Shown one piece after another: positions 1 to 7,542 of a DNA stretch of 40,366 bases. The stretch is from Bacteroidaceae bacterium (lineage in GTDB: Bacteria; Bacteroidota; Bacteroidia; Bacteroidales; Bacteroidaceae). The stretch covers positions 1 to 40,366 of the forward strand of contig JAGBYI010000188.1 in NCBI GenBank assembly GCA_017628845.1, in the 5' to 3' direction. How positions within the stretch are numbered: position 1 is the stretch's first letter; each line of letters starts with the position of its first letter. Made by a program: the position numbers and the translations under genes. The notes under the pieces were generated by a model. It had not been told where the DNA came from. It saw only the letters and a program-made list of their open reading frames with translations, and made no database searches.

Positions 1-118
1 AACGCCAAACTCCCTTCGTAAGGAAACCAGACTTCATTTTTAACTAAATAACAGAAAAAAGTCGCAAATTTATTTGGTCAAGTCCTATATTTCTGTGAGC
101 GAATTTTCATGCTTGTGT

Positions 119-149
119 TTTGCTGTCTCGGGAAATAGTATTACCTTTG
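119..149 (+). promoter_or_regulatory. Bacteroidetes-type promoter ahead of the BspA-like gene
   Basis: TTTG at 119-122 is followed after 19 bases by TACCTTTG at 142-149, matching the Bacteroidetes -33/-7 pattern. Transcription would begin near 156, leaving a leader of roughly 310 bases before the ATG at 466. No closer promoter of this type is visible. Apart from this promoter and the hairpin at 325-405, I see no gene in 1-465. Confidence 0.5.
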
Positions 150-324
150 CCTTGAATTCCGTCGCCACAGCGGTGGTGTGAGGAAGGACTTTATCGAAAA
201 AAGGTGTTATTGAAATTATCTTCATAAGTGAAATTCTCGCAAAATTTGACTTGGAACGAAGATGATAGCGATAGCACCACATTGTTGGTATGTACAGCCT
301 TCATTGGCTACCTACATAACCTAT

Positions 325-405
325 GGTGTGGGCTATTGCTTTATCCGTTCCAAAGGCAATGCGAGAAGCCTCACTTTAGGATAAAGCAGATATAGTTCCC
401 ACACC
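325..405 (+). terminator. Long bulged hairpin in the leader, terminator-like
   Basis: Bases 325-332 pair with 398-405, 333-336 with 392-395, and 337-346 with 379-388, giving 22 pairs with two small bulges (389-391 and 396-397). An inner stem pairs 354-357 with 368-371. The hairpin is followed by T-rich sequence at 406-420. It lies between the promoter and the coding start, so it may terminate or attenuate transcription. It could instead end an upstream transcript or a small RNA. That the structure can form is read from the sequence; its role is inference. Confidence 0.45.
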
Positions 406-465
406 TTTATTTTATACTCTTTAATGCCGAACGGAGGGAGCAGGGAGGCAAAAAGAAGTGAAAAG

Positions 466-2358
466 ATGAAAAAGCATCTACACAATTCCTTGCGGGCGCT
501 GTTCCTGTCCCTGGCGGTGCTACTGTCCTTGCCCATGCTGGCAGAACAGGTTGAGATTGGTGGGATAAACTATGAACTTGTTGCAAAGCAGGCTACTGTT
601 ATAGCGAAGAGCAGTGGCAAGTATTCTGGTGATGTTGTTATCCCGGAGTCTGTGGAGCACGAGGGCGCTGCATATAGTGTGACGAGCATAGGGGATGGTG
701 CTTTCAATAATTGCTCTGGTTTGACCTCGGTTACTATCCCCAATAGTGTGACGAGCATAGGGAGTAGAGTTTTCCGTGCTTGCTCTGGTTTGACCTCGGT
801 TACTATCGGCAATAGTGTGACGAGCATAGGGGAGTGGGCTTTCTATAATTGTGATGGTTTGACCTCGGTTACTATCCCCAATAGTGTGACGAGCATAGGG
901 GGATATGCTTTCAATTATTGCTCTGGTTTGACCTCGGTTACTATCGGCAATGGTGTGACGAGCATAGGGCAGTATGCTTTCTCTGATTGCTCTGGTTTGA
1001 CCTCAATTGTAGTTGAGGAAGGAAATCCTGTTTATGATTCCCGAAATAACTGCAATGCCATTGTAGAAACAGCTTCAAATAGTCTGATTTGTGGTTGTAA
1101 TACATCAATTATATCCAATAGTGTGACGAGCATAGGGAGTCATGCTTTCTATGGTTGCTCCGCTTTGACCTCGGTTACTATTCCCAATAGTGTGGAGAGT
1201 ATAGGGCATGAGGCTTTCTATTATTGCGATGGTTTGACCTCGGTTACTATCCCTAATAGTGTGAAGAGCATAGGGGAGTATGCTTTCTATGTTTGCTCTG
1301 GTTTGACCTCGGTTACTATCGGCAATGGCGTGGAGAGCATAGGGGAGGAGGCTTTCGGTTCGTGCTCTGGTTTGACCTCGGTTACTATCGGCAATAGTGT
1401 GACGAGCATAGGTGATGGTGCTTTCTCTAATTGCATTGGTTTGACCTCGGTTACTATTCCCAATAGTGTGACGAGCATAGGGTGGGTTGCTTTCTATGGT
1501 TGCTCTGGTTTGACCTCGGTTACTATCGGCAATAGTGTGACGAGCATAGGGGAGGAGGCTTTCTCTGATTGCTCCAAGCTCCTTGATGTCTATTGCTATG
1601 CCGAGAATGTACCTTCTACAGAGAGCGACGCATTTTATTATTCGCCAATAGTAAATGCCACCCTCCATGTTCCTGCTGCTTCCATTAATAGTTATAAGTC
1701 AACTGCGCCTTGGAGCGGTTTCGGAAATATTTTAGGTCTTTCCAAAGAATACAGCCTAAAGGTTTCTCACGTGGGCTATGCTACGCTCTTCCTCAATTTC
1801 AATGCCGAGATTCCTGCTAATGTTAAGGCTTATGTTGCCGCAAGGGTAGAGGGTAACCGATTGAAAATGGAGCGTGTAGAGGGTGTCTTGCCTGCTAATA
1901 CAGGTGTGATTGTTTTGGCAAATGAAGGCACATACACTTTTGCAGAGAGCGAAGCTACACCTGCTACCATTGGTGATAATTTGCTTGAAGGTACCGTTGT
2001 TACTACCCAAATCTCTGCCGACCCCTCTTATTCCTACTATGTGCTTTCAAATGTTGAAGGTGTTGTGGCTATGTACCTTGCTAAACTGACAGATGGCAAG
2101 TTCCAGAACAATGCCTATAAGGCATACATGAAGGTCAATAAGGGCGATCTTGGCGTGTTTGACGAAGAGGTAGATTCAAGCGTGGAGCAGCTGAGCCGCA
2201 AGTTCGTTTTTGACTTTGGCGACGAGACAGGCATTGACGAAACGGAAATCGGAAATGTGAAATCTGAAAACTCTGCCCTCTACGACCTCTCTGGTCGTCG
2301 TGTGCAGAAGGCACAGAAAGGTATCTTTATCCAGAATGGCAAGGTAGTGGTTAAGTGA
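466..2358 (+). CDS. BspA-like leucine-rich repeat surface protein
   Basis: A 630-residue protein, probably exported and cell-surface. The ATG at 466 is preferred over one at 424 because it starts directly on a signal peptide (MKKHLHNSL, then a hydrophobic stretch ending LAEQ). Residues about 71-380 hold 12 copies of a 23-residue LRR_5 (BspA/Treponema pallidum type) repeat of the form SVTSIGxxAFxxCSGLTSVTI. Five copies come first, then an insert containing NPVYDSRNNCNAIVE, then seven more. A beta-rich region follows, and the protein ends with YDLSGRRVQKAQKGIFIQNG, a segment typical of exported Prevotella proteins. BspA relatives bind host matrix proteins or take part in coaggregation; that role is not shown here. 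It is a single gene with a long leader and is followed by a hairpin at 2401-2442. Confidence 0.9.
   Translation: MKKHLHNSLRALFLSLAVLLSLPMLAEQVEIGGINYELVAKQATVIAKSSGKYSGDVVIPESVEHEGAAYSVTSIGDGAFNNCSGLTSVTIPNSVTSIGSRVFRACSGLTSVTIGNSVTSIGEWAFYNCDGLTSVTIPNSVTSIGGYAFNYCSGLTSVTIGNGVTSIGQYAFSDCSGLTSIVVEEGNPVYDSRNNCNAIVETASNSLICGCNTSIISNSVTSIGSHAFYGCSALTSVTIPNSVESIGHEAFYYCDGLTSVTIPNSVKSIGEYAFYVCSGLTSVTIGNGVESIGEEAFGSCSGLTSVTIGNSVTSIGDGAFSNCIGLTSVTIPNSVTSIGWVAFYGCSGLTSVTIGNSVTSIGEEAFSDCSKLLDVYCYAENVPSTESDAFYYSPIVNATLHVPAASINSYKSTAPWSGFGNILGLSKEYSLKVSHVGYATLFLNFNAEIPANVKAYVAARVEGNRLKMERVEGVLPANTGVIVLANEGTYTFAESEATPATIGDNLLEGTVVTTQISADPSYSYYVLSNVEGVVAMYLAKLTDGKFQNNAYKAYMKVNKGDLGVFDEEVDSSVEQLSRKFVFDFGDETGIDETEIGNVKSENSALYDLSGRRVQKAQKGIFIQNGKVVVK
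676..1602 (+). repeat. 69-base tandem repeats within the LRR coding region
   Basis: Units begin at 676, 745, 814, 883 and 952, and again at 1120, 1189, 1258, 1327, 1396, 1465 and 1534. The two blocks are separated by a non-repeat insert at about 1010-1119. Neighbouring units are nearly identical at the DNA level: the strings TTTGACCTCGGTTACTATC and GTGTGACGAGCATAGG recur almost unchanged. Differences cluster in the codons before and after AF. Copy number could therefore change by recombination or slippage. Confidence 0.9.
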
Positions 2359-2400
2359 TGAACAATTAGCGACTAAGGTTCAACAACTTTAGTAATAACC

Positions 2401-2442
2401 CAATCCGCAGGCACCCCAGTGATGGAGAGTGTCTGCGGATTG
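2401..2442 (+). terminator. Hairpin after the BspA-like gene
   Basis: Bases 2401-2414 pair with 2429-2442 over 14 positions with one G-T pair, around a 14-base loop. The hairpin starts 43 bases after the stop codon. The following tract (ATGTTTTGTG) is only mildly T-rich. It is a good candidate terminator for the plus-strand gene. Confidence 0.55.
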
Positions 2443-2476
2443 ATGTTTTGTGTGGGAGGTGATTAACGTTGAACGA

Positions 2477-2520
2477 CAAAGGAAGGACACGTCCCCAGTT
2501 AAAGGCGTGTCCTTTCTTTG
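2477..2520 (-). terminator. Hairpin ending the small-gene operon
   Basis: Bases 2477-2491 pair with 2506-2520 over 15 positions with one G-T pair. The arm at 2506-2520 lies inside the last codons of the gene at 2499-2693, and that gene's TAA falls in the loop. A terminator for the minus-strand run is the simplest reading; there is no strong T tract. Confidence 0.5.
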
Positions 2521-2693
2521 AATTCATTTATGATGTCTGATGTCTTCTCCGTACTGATGTCGGGGAAATGCTTTGCCAGTAGTTCTTTGAGTGCCTCTTC
2601 GGCGCGTTTGCGCATTTGCATTCTTCCCGTTGCAAGTCCGCTATGGAAGGGGGTGTGAGGCAACAGTGCGCGATTGAAGTTTCCGTCGCTCAT
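2499..2693 (-). CDS. Small conserved-looking protein, fourth gene of the YtxH/holin run
   Basis: A 64-residue soluble protein of unknown function. It begins MSDGNFNRALLPHTPFHSG and continues with a charged helical stretch rich in R, K and E (residues about 25-64, including MRKRAEEALKELLAKHF). Its ATG overlaps the stop of the preceding gene in an ATGA junction, which supports it as a real, translationally coupled gene. From memory, similar short proteins follow YtxH and holin-like genes in other Bacteroidales; I know no assigned function. The 3' end runs into a hairpin. Confidence 0.7.
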   Translation of the reverse strand: MSDGNFNRALLPHTPFHSGLATGRMQMRKRAEEALKELLAKHFPDISTEKTSDIINEFKERTRL

Positions 2694-2953
2694 TGTTTTG
2701 AAAAGGCTTTGCGAAATCCGCGAACTATCTTTAACCCAATGCTTATTCCCTGCCAGATGTTGAAGGCGTTGCGTGCCAGCTGCATGGCATACTCCACTCT
2801 GTTCGTTGCGCGTGGCAAGGGGGCGAAGGCGTTGTTGAAAGCCTCTGCCATGGATTTTTGCATCTGTTCTATTTCAGCCTGTTTTTCAGTTCTTTTTTGT
2901 TGAATGGCCAAAAAGACGTCTGGTTGGTTCAGTATTTCCTGTGCTGTGGTCAT
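2690..2953 (-). CDS. Small helical protein of unknown function
   Basis: An 87-residue protein. The ATG at 2953 (MTTAQEILNQPDVFLAIQQK) is preferred to an upstream start at 3061 because it forms an ATGA overlap with the stop of the preceding membrane-protein gene; the longer version would lie deep inside that gene. The first half is charged and probably coiled (KRTEKQAEIEQMQKSM). The second half ends with a basic amphipathic stretch (GISIGLKIVRGFRKAFSKQ) that could contact membrane. I do not recognise a named domain. Its position between a membrane protein and a small soluble protein suggests one small envelope-associated module, which is inference. Confidence 0.7.
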   Translation of the reverse strand: MTTAQEILNQPDVFLAIQQKRTEKQAEIEQMQKSMAEAFNNAFAPLPRATNRVEYAMQLARNAFNIWQGISIGLKIVRGFRKAFSKQ

Positions 2954-3321
2954 TGAGGTGTAGAGGATTGGGTGTTGTCCTGAGGCAAATCGGTGTTGAT
3001 GAAGATATGCACCATCAATTTTGCAATCGGTTGAAGAATCCACCGTCTGCGCATCAGCCATAGTATGATCGTAAGCATCAATATTGCTCCGGCCAGTATG
3101 GCAAAACCTATGGTCGTGGAATCCATAACTTCGTTTAACCAGAAGGCCAGGGCGAAACTGCCCAGCAATAGAACTATGCTGCCCAAAAGGAAAAGCAAAA
3201 AACCAAGGGTAAGGGCAAAGAGCAGTCTTGTCATGCTCTCTGCCGCTCCGAGTGATATGCTTTCCTTTTGCTTTTGGATATATTCCTTGACAAGTAGGAA
3301 CAGTTCTCTGAATTCTTCCAA
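2950..3321 (-). CDS. Phage-holin-III-like (putative) integral membrane protein
   Basis: A 123-residue protein with an N-terminal charged helix (MEEFRELFLLVKEYIQKQKE). Two strong membrane segments follow at residues about 31-57 and 68-92, then a basic MRRRW stop-transfer and a polar C-terminus. The layout matches the Bacteroidetes family often labelled phage holin family / holin superfamily III, which is chromosomal and not tied to prophage. No phage genes are nearby, so a lysis role is unlikely. It is the second gene of the minus-strand run starting with the YtxH-like gene, 33 bases after that gene's stop, and overlaps the next gene by 4 bases. Confidence 0.75.
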   Translation of the reverse strand: MEEFRELFLLVKEYIQKQKESISLGAAESMTRLLFALTLGFLLFLLGSIVLLLGSFALAFWLNEVMDSTTIGFAILAGAILMLTIILWLMRRRWILQPIAKLMVHIFINTDLPQDNTQSSTPQ

Positions 3322-3354
3322 AACAGATGGAGTTATGATTGTTACCTATCCTTG

Positions 3355-3564
3355 TTATTCGGCAGCACCCAGACCCAGGTCTTCAGCGATGTCGCTGGCC
3401 AGGTCTTCCATTTCCTTGCGGCTGAGCTTGATGCCACGCTTCTTGAGATTCTCCAATATTTTGGCTCTGGTGTCTGAACCCTTTTCTGGTGCAAAAAGGA
3501 TACCACAGGCTGCACCTACAGCAGCACCACCAACAAAGGCAAGCAAATAATTAACGGCTTTCAT
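3355..3564 (-). CDS. YtxH-like small membrane-anchored protein
   Basis: A 69-residue protein. Residues 5-27 form one glycine- and alanine-rich membrane segment (LLAFVGGAAVGAACGILFAP), followed directly by the YtxH-type EKGSDTRAKI motif and a charged helical tail. This is the usual form and length of YtxH-domain proteins, linked to envelope stress in Firmicutes but with no fixed biochemical role. It heads the minus-strand run; a promoter-like element is at 3644-3674. The gap 3565-3829 carries divergent promoters and no gene. Confidence 0.85.
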   Translation of the reverse strand: MKAVNYLLAFVGGAAVGAACGILFAPEKGSDTRAKILENLKKRGIKLSRKEMEDLASDIAEDLGLGAAE

Positions 3565-3643
3565 GATGAAAATGTTTTTAGTGTTAGTATTATGTGTGTG
3601 TTACGTACTATGACTGGACACTGTTTTTAGATTGAATGCAATG

Positions 3644-3674
3644 CAAATATATGGAAATTATTTTTAGTGCCAAC
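3644..3674 (-). promoter_or_regulatory. Promoter for the YtxH/holin run
   Basis: On the minus strand, TATATTTG occupies 3651-3644, and 19 bases upstream is GTTG at 3674-3671, one base off the TTTG consensus. Transcription would begin near 3637, about 73 bases before the ATG at 3564. Confidence 0.45.
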
Positions 3675-3746
3675 TTATGATGCTGTTTTTTTCTTTGCTT
3701 TTAACTAAATTTATGTCGACTTAAAGCAATATTAGCAGTCAGGACC

Positions 3747-3776
3747 TTTGTCTTTCGTGAAATAATTGTATCTTTG
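3747..3776 (+). promoter_or_regulatory. Promoter for the SPOR lipoprotein-ruvX-def run
   Basis: TTTG at 3747-3750, an 18-base spacer and TATCTTTG at 3769-3776 fit the Bacteroidetes consensus closely. The start of transcription would be near 3783, 47 bases before the ATG at 3830. Confidence 0.7.
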
Positions 3777-3829
3777 CATCGTTAAACGAGGAGAATTGAA
3801 TAATCATATTTAATCTAAAATATAGTCTT

Positions 3830-4321
3830 ATGAAGAAAAATGTCTTGATGGGTGTTGCCCTGATTGTGGCTTTCGGTATGAGTTCATGTAAAAGTGGTGA
3901 GAGTGCTTACAAGAAGGCCTATGAGAAGGCTCAGGCCCAGCAGTCAACACCAGCAGCCGTAACACCTGTCAGTGAAACCAGCCAGCAGGAAGTGGCTGTT
4001 ACTCCAGTGCAGACCGTTGCCACCGTTACTCCTGTTACCGATTATAACAATGTTACCGTACGTACGGAGGATGTTACCCTGGTAAACGGTACGGGTCTTA
4101 AGGCCTACAGTGTAGTAGTGGGAAGCTTCTCTTTGCAGGCCAATGCCGTGTCCCTGCAGGGCAAGCTGACCAACCAGGGCTATCAGGCACAGGTTGTTAA
4201 GAGTCCCTCAAACATGTATCGCGTAATCATCAGCACCCACAACGATAAGGTGTCGGCTGCACAGAGCCGCGACAAGGTGCGTGCCACATACGAGGATGCC
4301 TGGTTGCTGTATCAGAAGTAA
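3830..4321 (+). CDS. SPOR-domain lipoprotein
   Basis: A 163-residue predicted lipoprotein. The signal peptide MKKNVLMGVALIVAFGMSSC ends in a lipobox with Cys20. A low-complexity Thr/Val/Pro/Gln-rich linker (about 35-85) follows, then a SPOR domain (about 88-163) with the typical YSVVVGSFSLQANAVSLQGKL start and a MYRVIISTHND strand. SPOR domains bind septal peptidoglycan stripped of stem peptides, so a role at the division site or in cell-wall attachment is likely. The stop is 4 bases before ruvX, implying one transcript from the promoter at 3747-3776. Confidence 0.9.
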   Translation: MKKNVLMGVALIVAFGMSSCKSGESAYKKAYEKAQAQQSTPAAVTPVSETSQQEVAVTPVQTVATVTPVTDYNNVTVRTEDVTLVNGTGLKAYSVVVGSFSLQANAVSLQGKLTNQGYQAQVVKSPSNMYRVIISTHNDKVSAAQSRDKVRATYEDAWLLYQK

Positions 4322-4325
4322 CTTC

Positions 4326-4742
4326 ATGGCTCGTGTACTGAGTATAGATTACGGCAAGCGTCGTACGGGATTGGCCGTTACTGACCCTTGTCAGATAATC
4401 GCCAATGGGTTGACAACGGTAGATTCCCAATCTCTGCTAAAGTTCCTTCAGGATTATGTTTCTAAAGAACAGGTAGAGAGGTTTGTTGTAGGATTGCCCA
4501 AACAGACAAATGGCCTGGATAGCGAGAATTTGCCTCGCGTCCAGGCTTTTGTAAAAAAACTCACTAATGTCTTCCCCGACATACCCGTTGAGTGGTGGGA
4601 CGAGCGTTATACCAGCGTTTTGGCGCATCAGGCGATGCTTGAGAGCGGCATAGGCCGCAAGGCACGCCAGAACAAGGCACTGGTGGATGAGATAAGCGCT
4701 ACCATCATCCTTCAGGGATGGATGGAGAGGCGCAGGTTTTGA
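4326..4742 (+). CDS. ruvX: RuvX/YqgF-family Holliday junction resolvase-like protein
   Basis: A 138-residue protein of the usual YqgF length. The ATG at 4326 gives MARVLSIDYGKRRTGLAVTD, the RNase-H-like first strand with the conserved Asp and the GxxRxGLAV motif; a longer reading from 4281 would overlap the SPOR gene. Other family motifs are VVGLPKQTNG, WWDERYTS (catalytic Glu region) and DEISATIILQGWM near the C-terminus. Family members act in 16S rRNA 5'-end processing and/or resolve recombination junctions. It sits 4 bases after the SPOR gene and 21 bases before def. Confidence 0.92.
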   Translation: MARVLSIDYGKRRTGLAVTDPCQIIANGLTTVDSQSLLKFLQDYVSKEQVERFVVGLPKQTNGLDSENLPRVQAFVKKLTNVFPDIPVEWWDERYTSVLAHQAMLESGIGRKARQNKALVDEISATIILQGWMERRRF

Positions 4743-4763
4743 AAAGTAAAAGTAAGAAAGTAA

Positions 4764-5324
4764 ATGATACTACCGATATATACATACGGCCAGCCTGTCC
4801 TTCGCAAGGAGACCGAAGAGATAGATGCCGATTACCCCAATCTGAAGCAGATTATCCAGGACATGTGGGACACGCTGGGCAGAAGCCATGGTGTAGGTCT
4901 GGCGGCTCCACAGGTGGGACTGCCCATCCGTCTGGCTATTATCGACCTTGATTGCATCAGCGAGGAGGAACCCCAGTATGAGGGCTACAAACGCACGTTC
5001 ATCAACCCCTACATAGAGGAGGTGGACGACACCGTTATGGAAACCCAGGAGGAGGGCTGTCTCTCCCTGCCTGGTCTTTCCGAGAAGGTAACACGCCCCA
5101 CACGTATCAGAGTGTCTTATCTGGACGAGAATTTCGAGGAGCACGAGGAGTGGGTGGACGGTTTCCTGGCACGCGTCATGCAGCACGAGTTCGACCATCT
5201 GGACGGAGTGGTGTATACCGACCACCTCAAGGGTCTCCGCCGCCAGTTGATGGCACCAAAGTTGAAACAACTGGTGAAGGGCATGTTCAGTGCTGATTAC
5301 AAAGTAAAGCCTTTGAGAAAGTAA
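4764..5324 (+). CDS. def: Peptide deformylase
   Basis: A 186-residue cytoplasmic metalloenzyme that removes the N-formyl group from new proteins. All three family motifs are present: GVGLAAPQVG, EGCLSLPG (metal-binding Cys) and QHEFDHLDG (HExxH metal site). The start ILPIYTYGQPVLRKE is typical. It is the third gene of the run with the SPOR lipoprotein and ruvX; pairing with ruvX is common in Bacteroidales as I recall. Confidence 0.97.
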   Translation: MILPIYTYGQPVLRKETEEIDADYPNLKQIIQDMWDTLGRSHGVGLAAPQVGLPIRLAIIDLDCISEEEPQYEGYKRTFINPYIEEVDDTVMETQEEGCLSLPGLSEKVTRPTRIRVSYLDENFEEHEEWVDGFLARVMQHEFDHLDGVVYTDHLKGLRRQLMAPKLKQLVKGMFSADYKVKPLRK

Positions 5325-5341
5325 TCGCGGCCCTATTTTTG
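5312..5341 (+). promoter_or_regulatory. Promoter for the TPR gene
   Basis: TTTG at 5312-5315 (inside the last def codons), an 18-base spacer and TATTTTTG at 5334-5341. Transcription would begin near 5348, so the TPR gene can be transcribed independently of def. Confidence 0.6.
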
Positions 5342-5399
5342 ATAATGATGCCTTCCCTCGGCTAACTGGGAGGTGTGGAAGATAATGTTTTTGTGTAAG

Positions 5400-7337
5400 A
5401 TGACAAAGCGCCTGATAACCTTGTTGGTATGCTTTATTGCATGCTGTGCCTCATCCTTCTCGCAGATAAATACGAGCAGGGTGATGCTCATGGGACGCAA
5501 TGCCCTTTATTACGAGGATTATGTGCTGGCCATACAGCGTTTCAATTCCGTAATAACTGCCAAGCCATATCTTTCCGATCCTTATTTCTACAGAGGACTG
5601 GCAAAATTCTATCTCGAGGATTATGCCGGTGCCGAGGCTGACTGTTCGCTGGCCTTGGACCGACGTCCGTACAATGCGCAATACTATACGTTGCGTGGCC
5701 TGTGCCGGGTCAATATGGAGCGTTATGACCAGGCGGTTGAGGATTATCGTGCTTCTCTGGAACAGAATCCCATGGAAAGGAACAACTGGCACAATATGGT
5801 GCTTTGCTATATGGAACTGGAAAAGTACGAGCAGGCAGATTCTGCCCTTGACAGCATGATGACCCTATGGCCAAGAGAGTCTTCCCAATGTACGATGAAA
5901 GCCCAGGTCTCCTTGGCCAGGAAGGATACTTTGCTTGCTGAGGAGTGGGTGGATAGTGCTCTGGTGCTTGACAACTATGATGGAGGGGCGTGGAGCATGA
6001 AGTCGGCCATGCTGATGAAACGTGAGGAGTATGCCGATGCCGAAATGGCCTTGGATATGGCCATTATGCAGAAACCGCGAATTCCAGGCCTGTACGTCAA
6101 CAGGGCATTGGCCCGCTTCCAGCAGAACAACATCAGGGGTGCCATGTCCGATTACGACCAGGCCATAGAGATAGATGCAGGGAACTATGTAGCGCACTAT
6201 AACCGTGCCTTGCTCCGAGCACAGGTTGGTGATGATAACCGTGCAATAGATGATTTTGGATTCGTCCTTCAGGTTGAGCCAGACAATATGATTGCTCTGT
6301 ATAACAGGGCCATTCTTCTGGACAGAACTGGCGACTATCGTGGTGCCATCCGCGACATTAGTACTGTAATAGAATCCTATCCGCAGTTCTGGGCCGGATA
6401 TCGCCAGCGTGCATCAATCCTGCGCAAGATAGGTGATGTCTATGGTGCCGAACGCGATGAATACCGCGTGCTGAAGGCAGAAATGGAGGTCCGTACTGGA
6501 ACATACAAGGTGCAGAAGACCACCCGAAAAAAGAGCGAGCGCAATATTGAGGACTACAACAAACTTGTGGTAGACGATGAGCAGTCAGACCTGGACAAAT
6601 ATGCCACAGAATTCCGTGGCCGTGTGCAGAACAGGCAAACTGAACTGAAGTGCCTTCCCATGTATGTGCTCGGATTCTATGCCAAGGAACACCCCACACG
6701 CCGCTACATGCCATACAGCAAGAACGTGGAGGAGTTTTCTGAGGAAAACAAACTCGAGCAGAATCTTCTTGTCTGTAGCGAAGAAGTGGCACTGGACAGC
6801 ACCCACATGGAATTCCACCAGAAGAGGATAGTACAAGACATCGTAATGGGCCAGAATTGCCAACTGGTGATGGACTACTATATTGTAAGGGACTTCGAGT
6901 CTTCCATGTCTGTCCTTGATTCTCTTGTAGTTTCCGTTCCTGGGATAAATCCGTTGTATCACTTCATGCGTGCCCAAGTGCGTACCTCTCAGATAGAGGC
7001 ACAACCTGTCAATGAGAACGAACTTCGCCTGTGCTATTTCGAGATTATCCAGGACCTGAAGTTCTGCGCCAACTCCTTGCCTGATTTTCCGTATGCCTCA
7101 TTCAATATGGGCAACATATACGTAAAGTTGAAGGATTATCCGTCTGCCATAAATTCATACACCGAGGCACTGGAAAGGGACCCGGAAATGCCAGAGGCAT
7201 ACTTCAACCGCGGTGTGGTGCACATCCTGAACAATGACACAGACAAAGGGCTTGCCGATTTCTCCAAGGCCGGCGAGATGGGGTTGTATCAGTCTTACAA
7301 CCTTATAAAGAAACATTCCGCAAACAACAAGCGGTAG
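5400..7337 (+). CDS. Exported tetratricopeptide repeat protein
   Basis: About 645 residues. Possible starts are GTG 5373, ATG 5385 and ATG 5400; 5400 gives the cleanest signal peptide (MTKRLITLLVCFIACCASSFSQ), but 5385 is also plausible. The N-terminal half carries about eight TPR units, with recognisable YYTLRGLCRVNMERYDQAVEDY and YNRAILLDRTGDYRGAIRD type sequences. A charged, probably disordered linker follows (KTTRKKSERNIEDYNKL), then a less repetitive stretch, and a final pair of TPRs near the C-terminus (ASFNMGNIYVKLKDYPSAI, AYFNRGVVHILNNDTDKG). It is likely periplasmic and protein-binding; the partner is unknown. It has its own promoter at 5312-5341 and converges on the TonB receptor gene. 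Confidence 0.9.
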   Translation: MTKRLITLLVCFIACCASSFSQINTSRVMLMGRNALYYEDYVLAIQRFNSVITAKPYLSDPYFYRGLAKFYLEDYAGAEADCSLALDRRPYNAQYYTLRGLCRVNMERYDQAVEDYRASLEQNPMERNNWHNMVLCYMELEKYEQADSALDSMMTLWPRESSQCTMKAQVSLARKDTLLAEEWVDSALVLDNYDGGAWSMKSAMLMKREEYADAEMALDMAIMQKPRIPGLYVNRALARFQQNNIRGAMSDYDQAIEIDAGNYVAHYNRALLRAQVGDDNRAIDDFGFVLQVEPDNMIALYNRAILLDRTGDYRGAIRDISTVIESYPQFWAGYRQRASILRKIGDVYGAERDEYRVLKAEMEVRTGTYKVQKTTRKKSERNIEDYNKLVVDDEQSDLDKYATEFRGRVQNRQTELKCLPMYVLGFYAKEHPTRRYMPYSKNVEEFSEENKLEQNLLVCSEEVALDSTHMEFHQKRIVQDIVMGQNCQLVMDYYIVRDFESSMSVLDSLVVSVPGINPLYHFMRAQVRTSQIEAQPVNENELRLCYFEIIQDLKFCANSLPDFPYASFNMGNIYVKLKDYPSAINSYTEALERDPEMPEAYFNRGVVHILNNDTDKGLADFSKAGEMGLYQSYNLIKKHSANNKR

Positions 7338-7467
7338 TTTTTATACGTATACTTATTTTCTTCCTTCCAATGGTAGAGGTCGTATGTGCGGTGCACGTCC
7401 CTGATGCTTCGAGGCGCCTAATCTGCACATAGAAACTAATGGTACCACAAGGACACAAAATGGATTC

Positions 7468-7542
7468 GGGACGTCAAGCCTCAGTCCTCGGGACGTCAAG
7501 CCTCGGTCCTCGAGACGTCAAGCCTTTGTCCTCGGGACGTCT
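7468..7542. repeat. 22-base tandem repeat in a convergent gap
   Basis: Three units at 7468-7489, 7490-7511 and 7512-7533 plus a partial one from 7534. Each contains GACGTCAAGCC and ends in GTCCTC; units differ from each other at one to four positions. The 22-base period rules out a coding repeat. GACGTC is itself palindromic. The repeat is more GC-rich than the flanks and lies in the 297-base gap between the stops of the TPR and TonB-receptor genes. Nothing else is evident in that gap. Its function is unknown; it may be a dispersed REP-like element or a bidirectional terminator region. Confidence 0.8.

Noticed and set aside
85-282. A 65-codon minus-strand open frame near the left edge
   Set aside because: No domain or signal, and it runs against the promoter at 119-149; chance is more likely.
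1105-1668. A 187-codon open frame on the minus strand inside the BspA-like gene
   Set aside because: It is the antisense shadow of the 69-base repeats; a stop-free unit stays stop-free in every copy. The plus-strand frame has the signal peptide and LRR motifs.
2950-3321. Prophage signal from the holin-like gene
   Set aside because: No phage structural, integrase or lysis genes are nearby, and the gene sits in a tight chromosomal run with YtxH; the holin label is a family name only.
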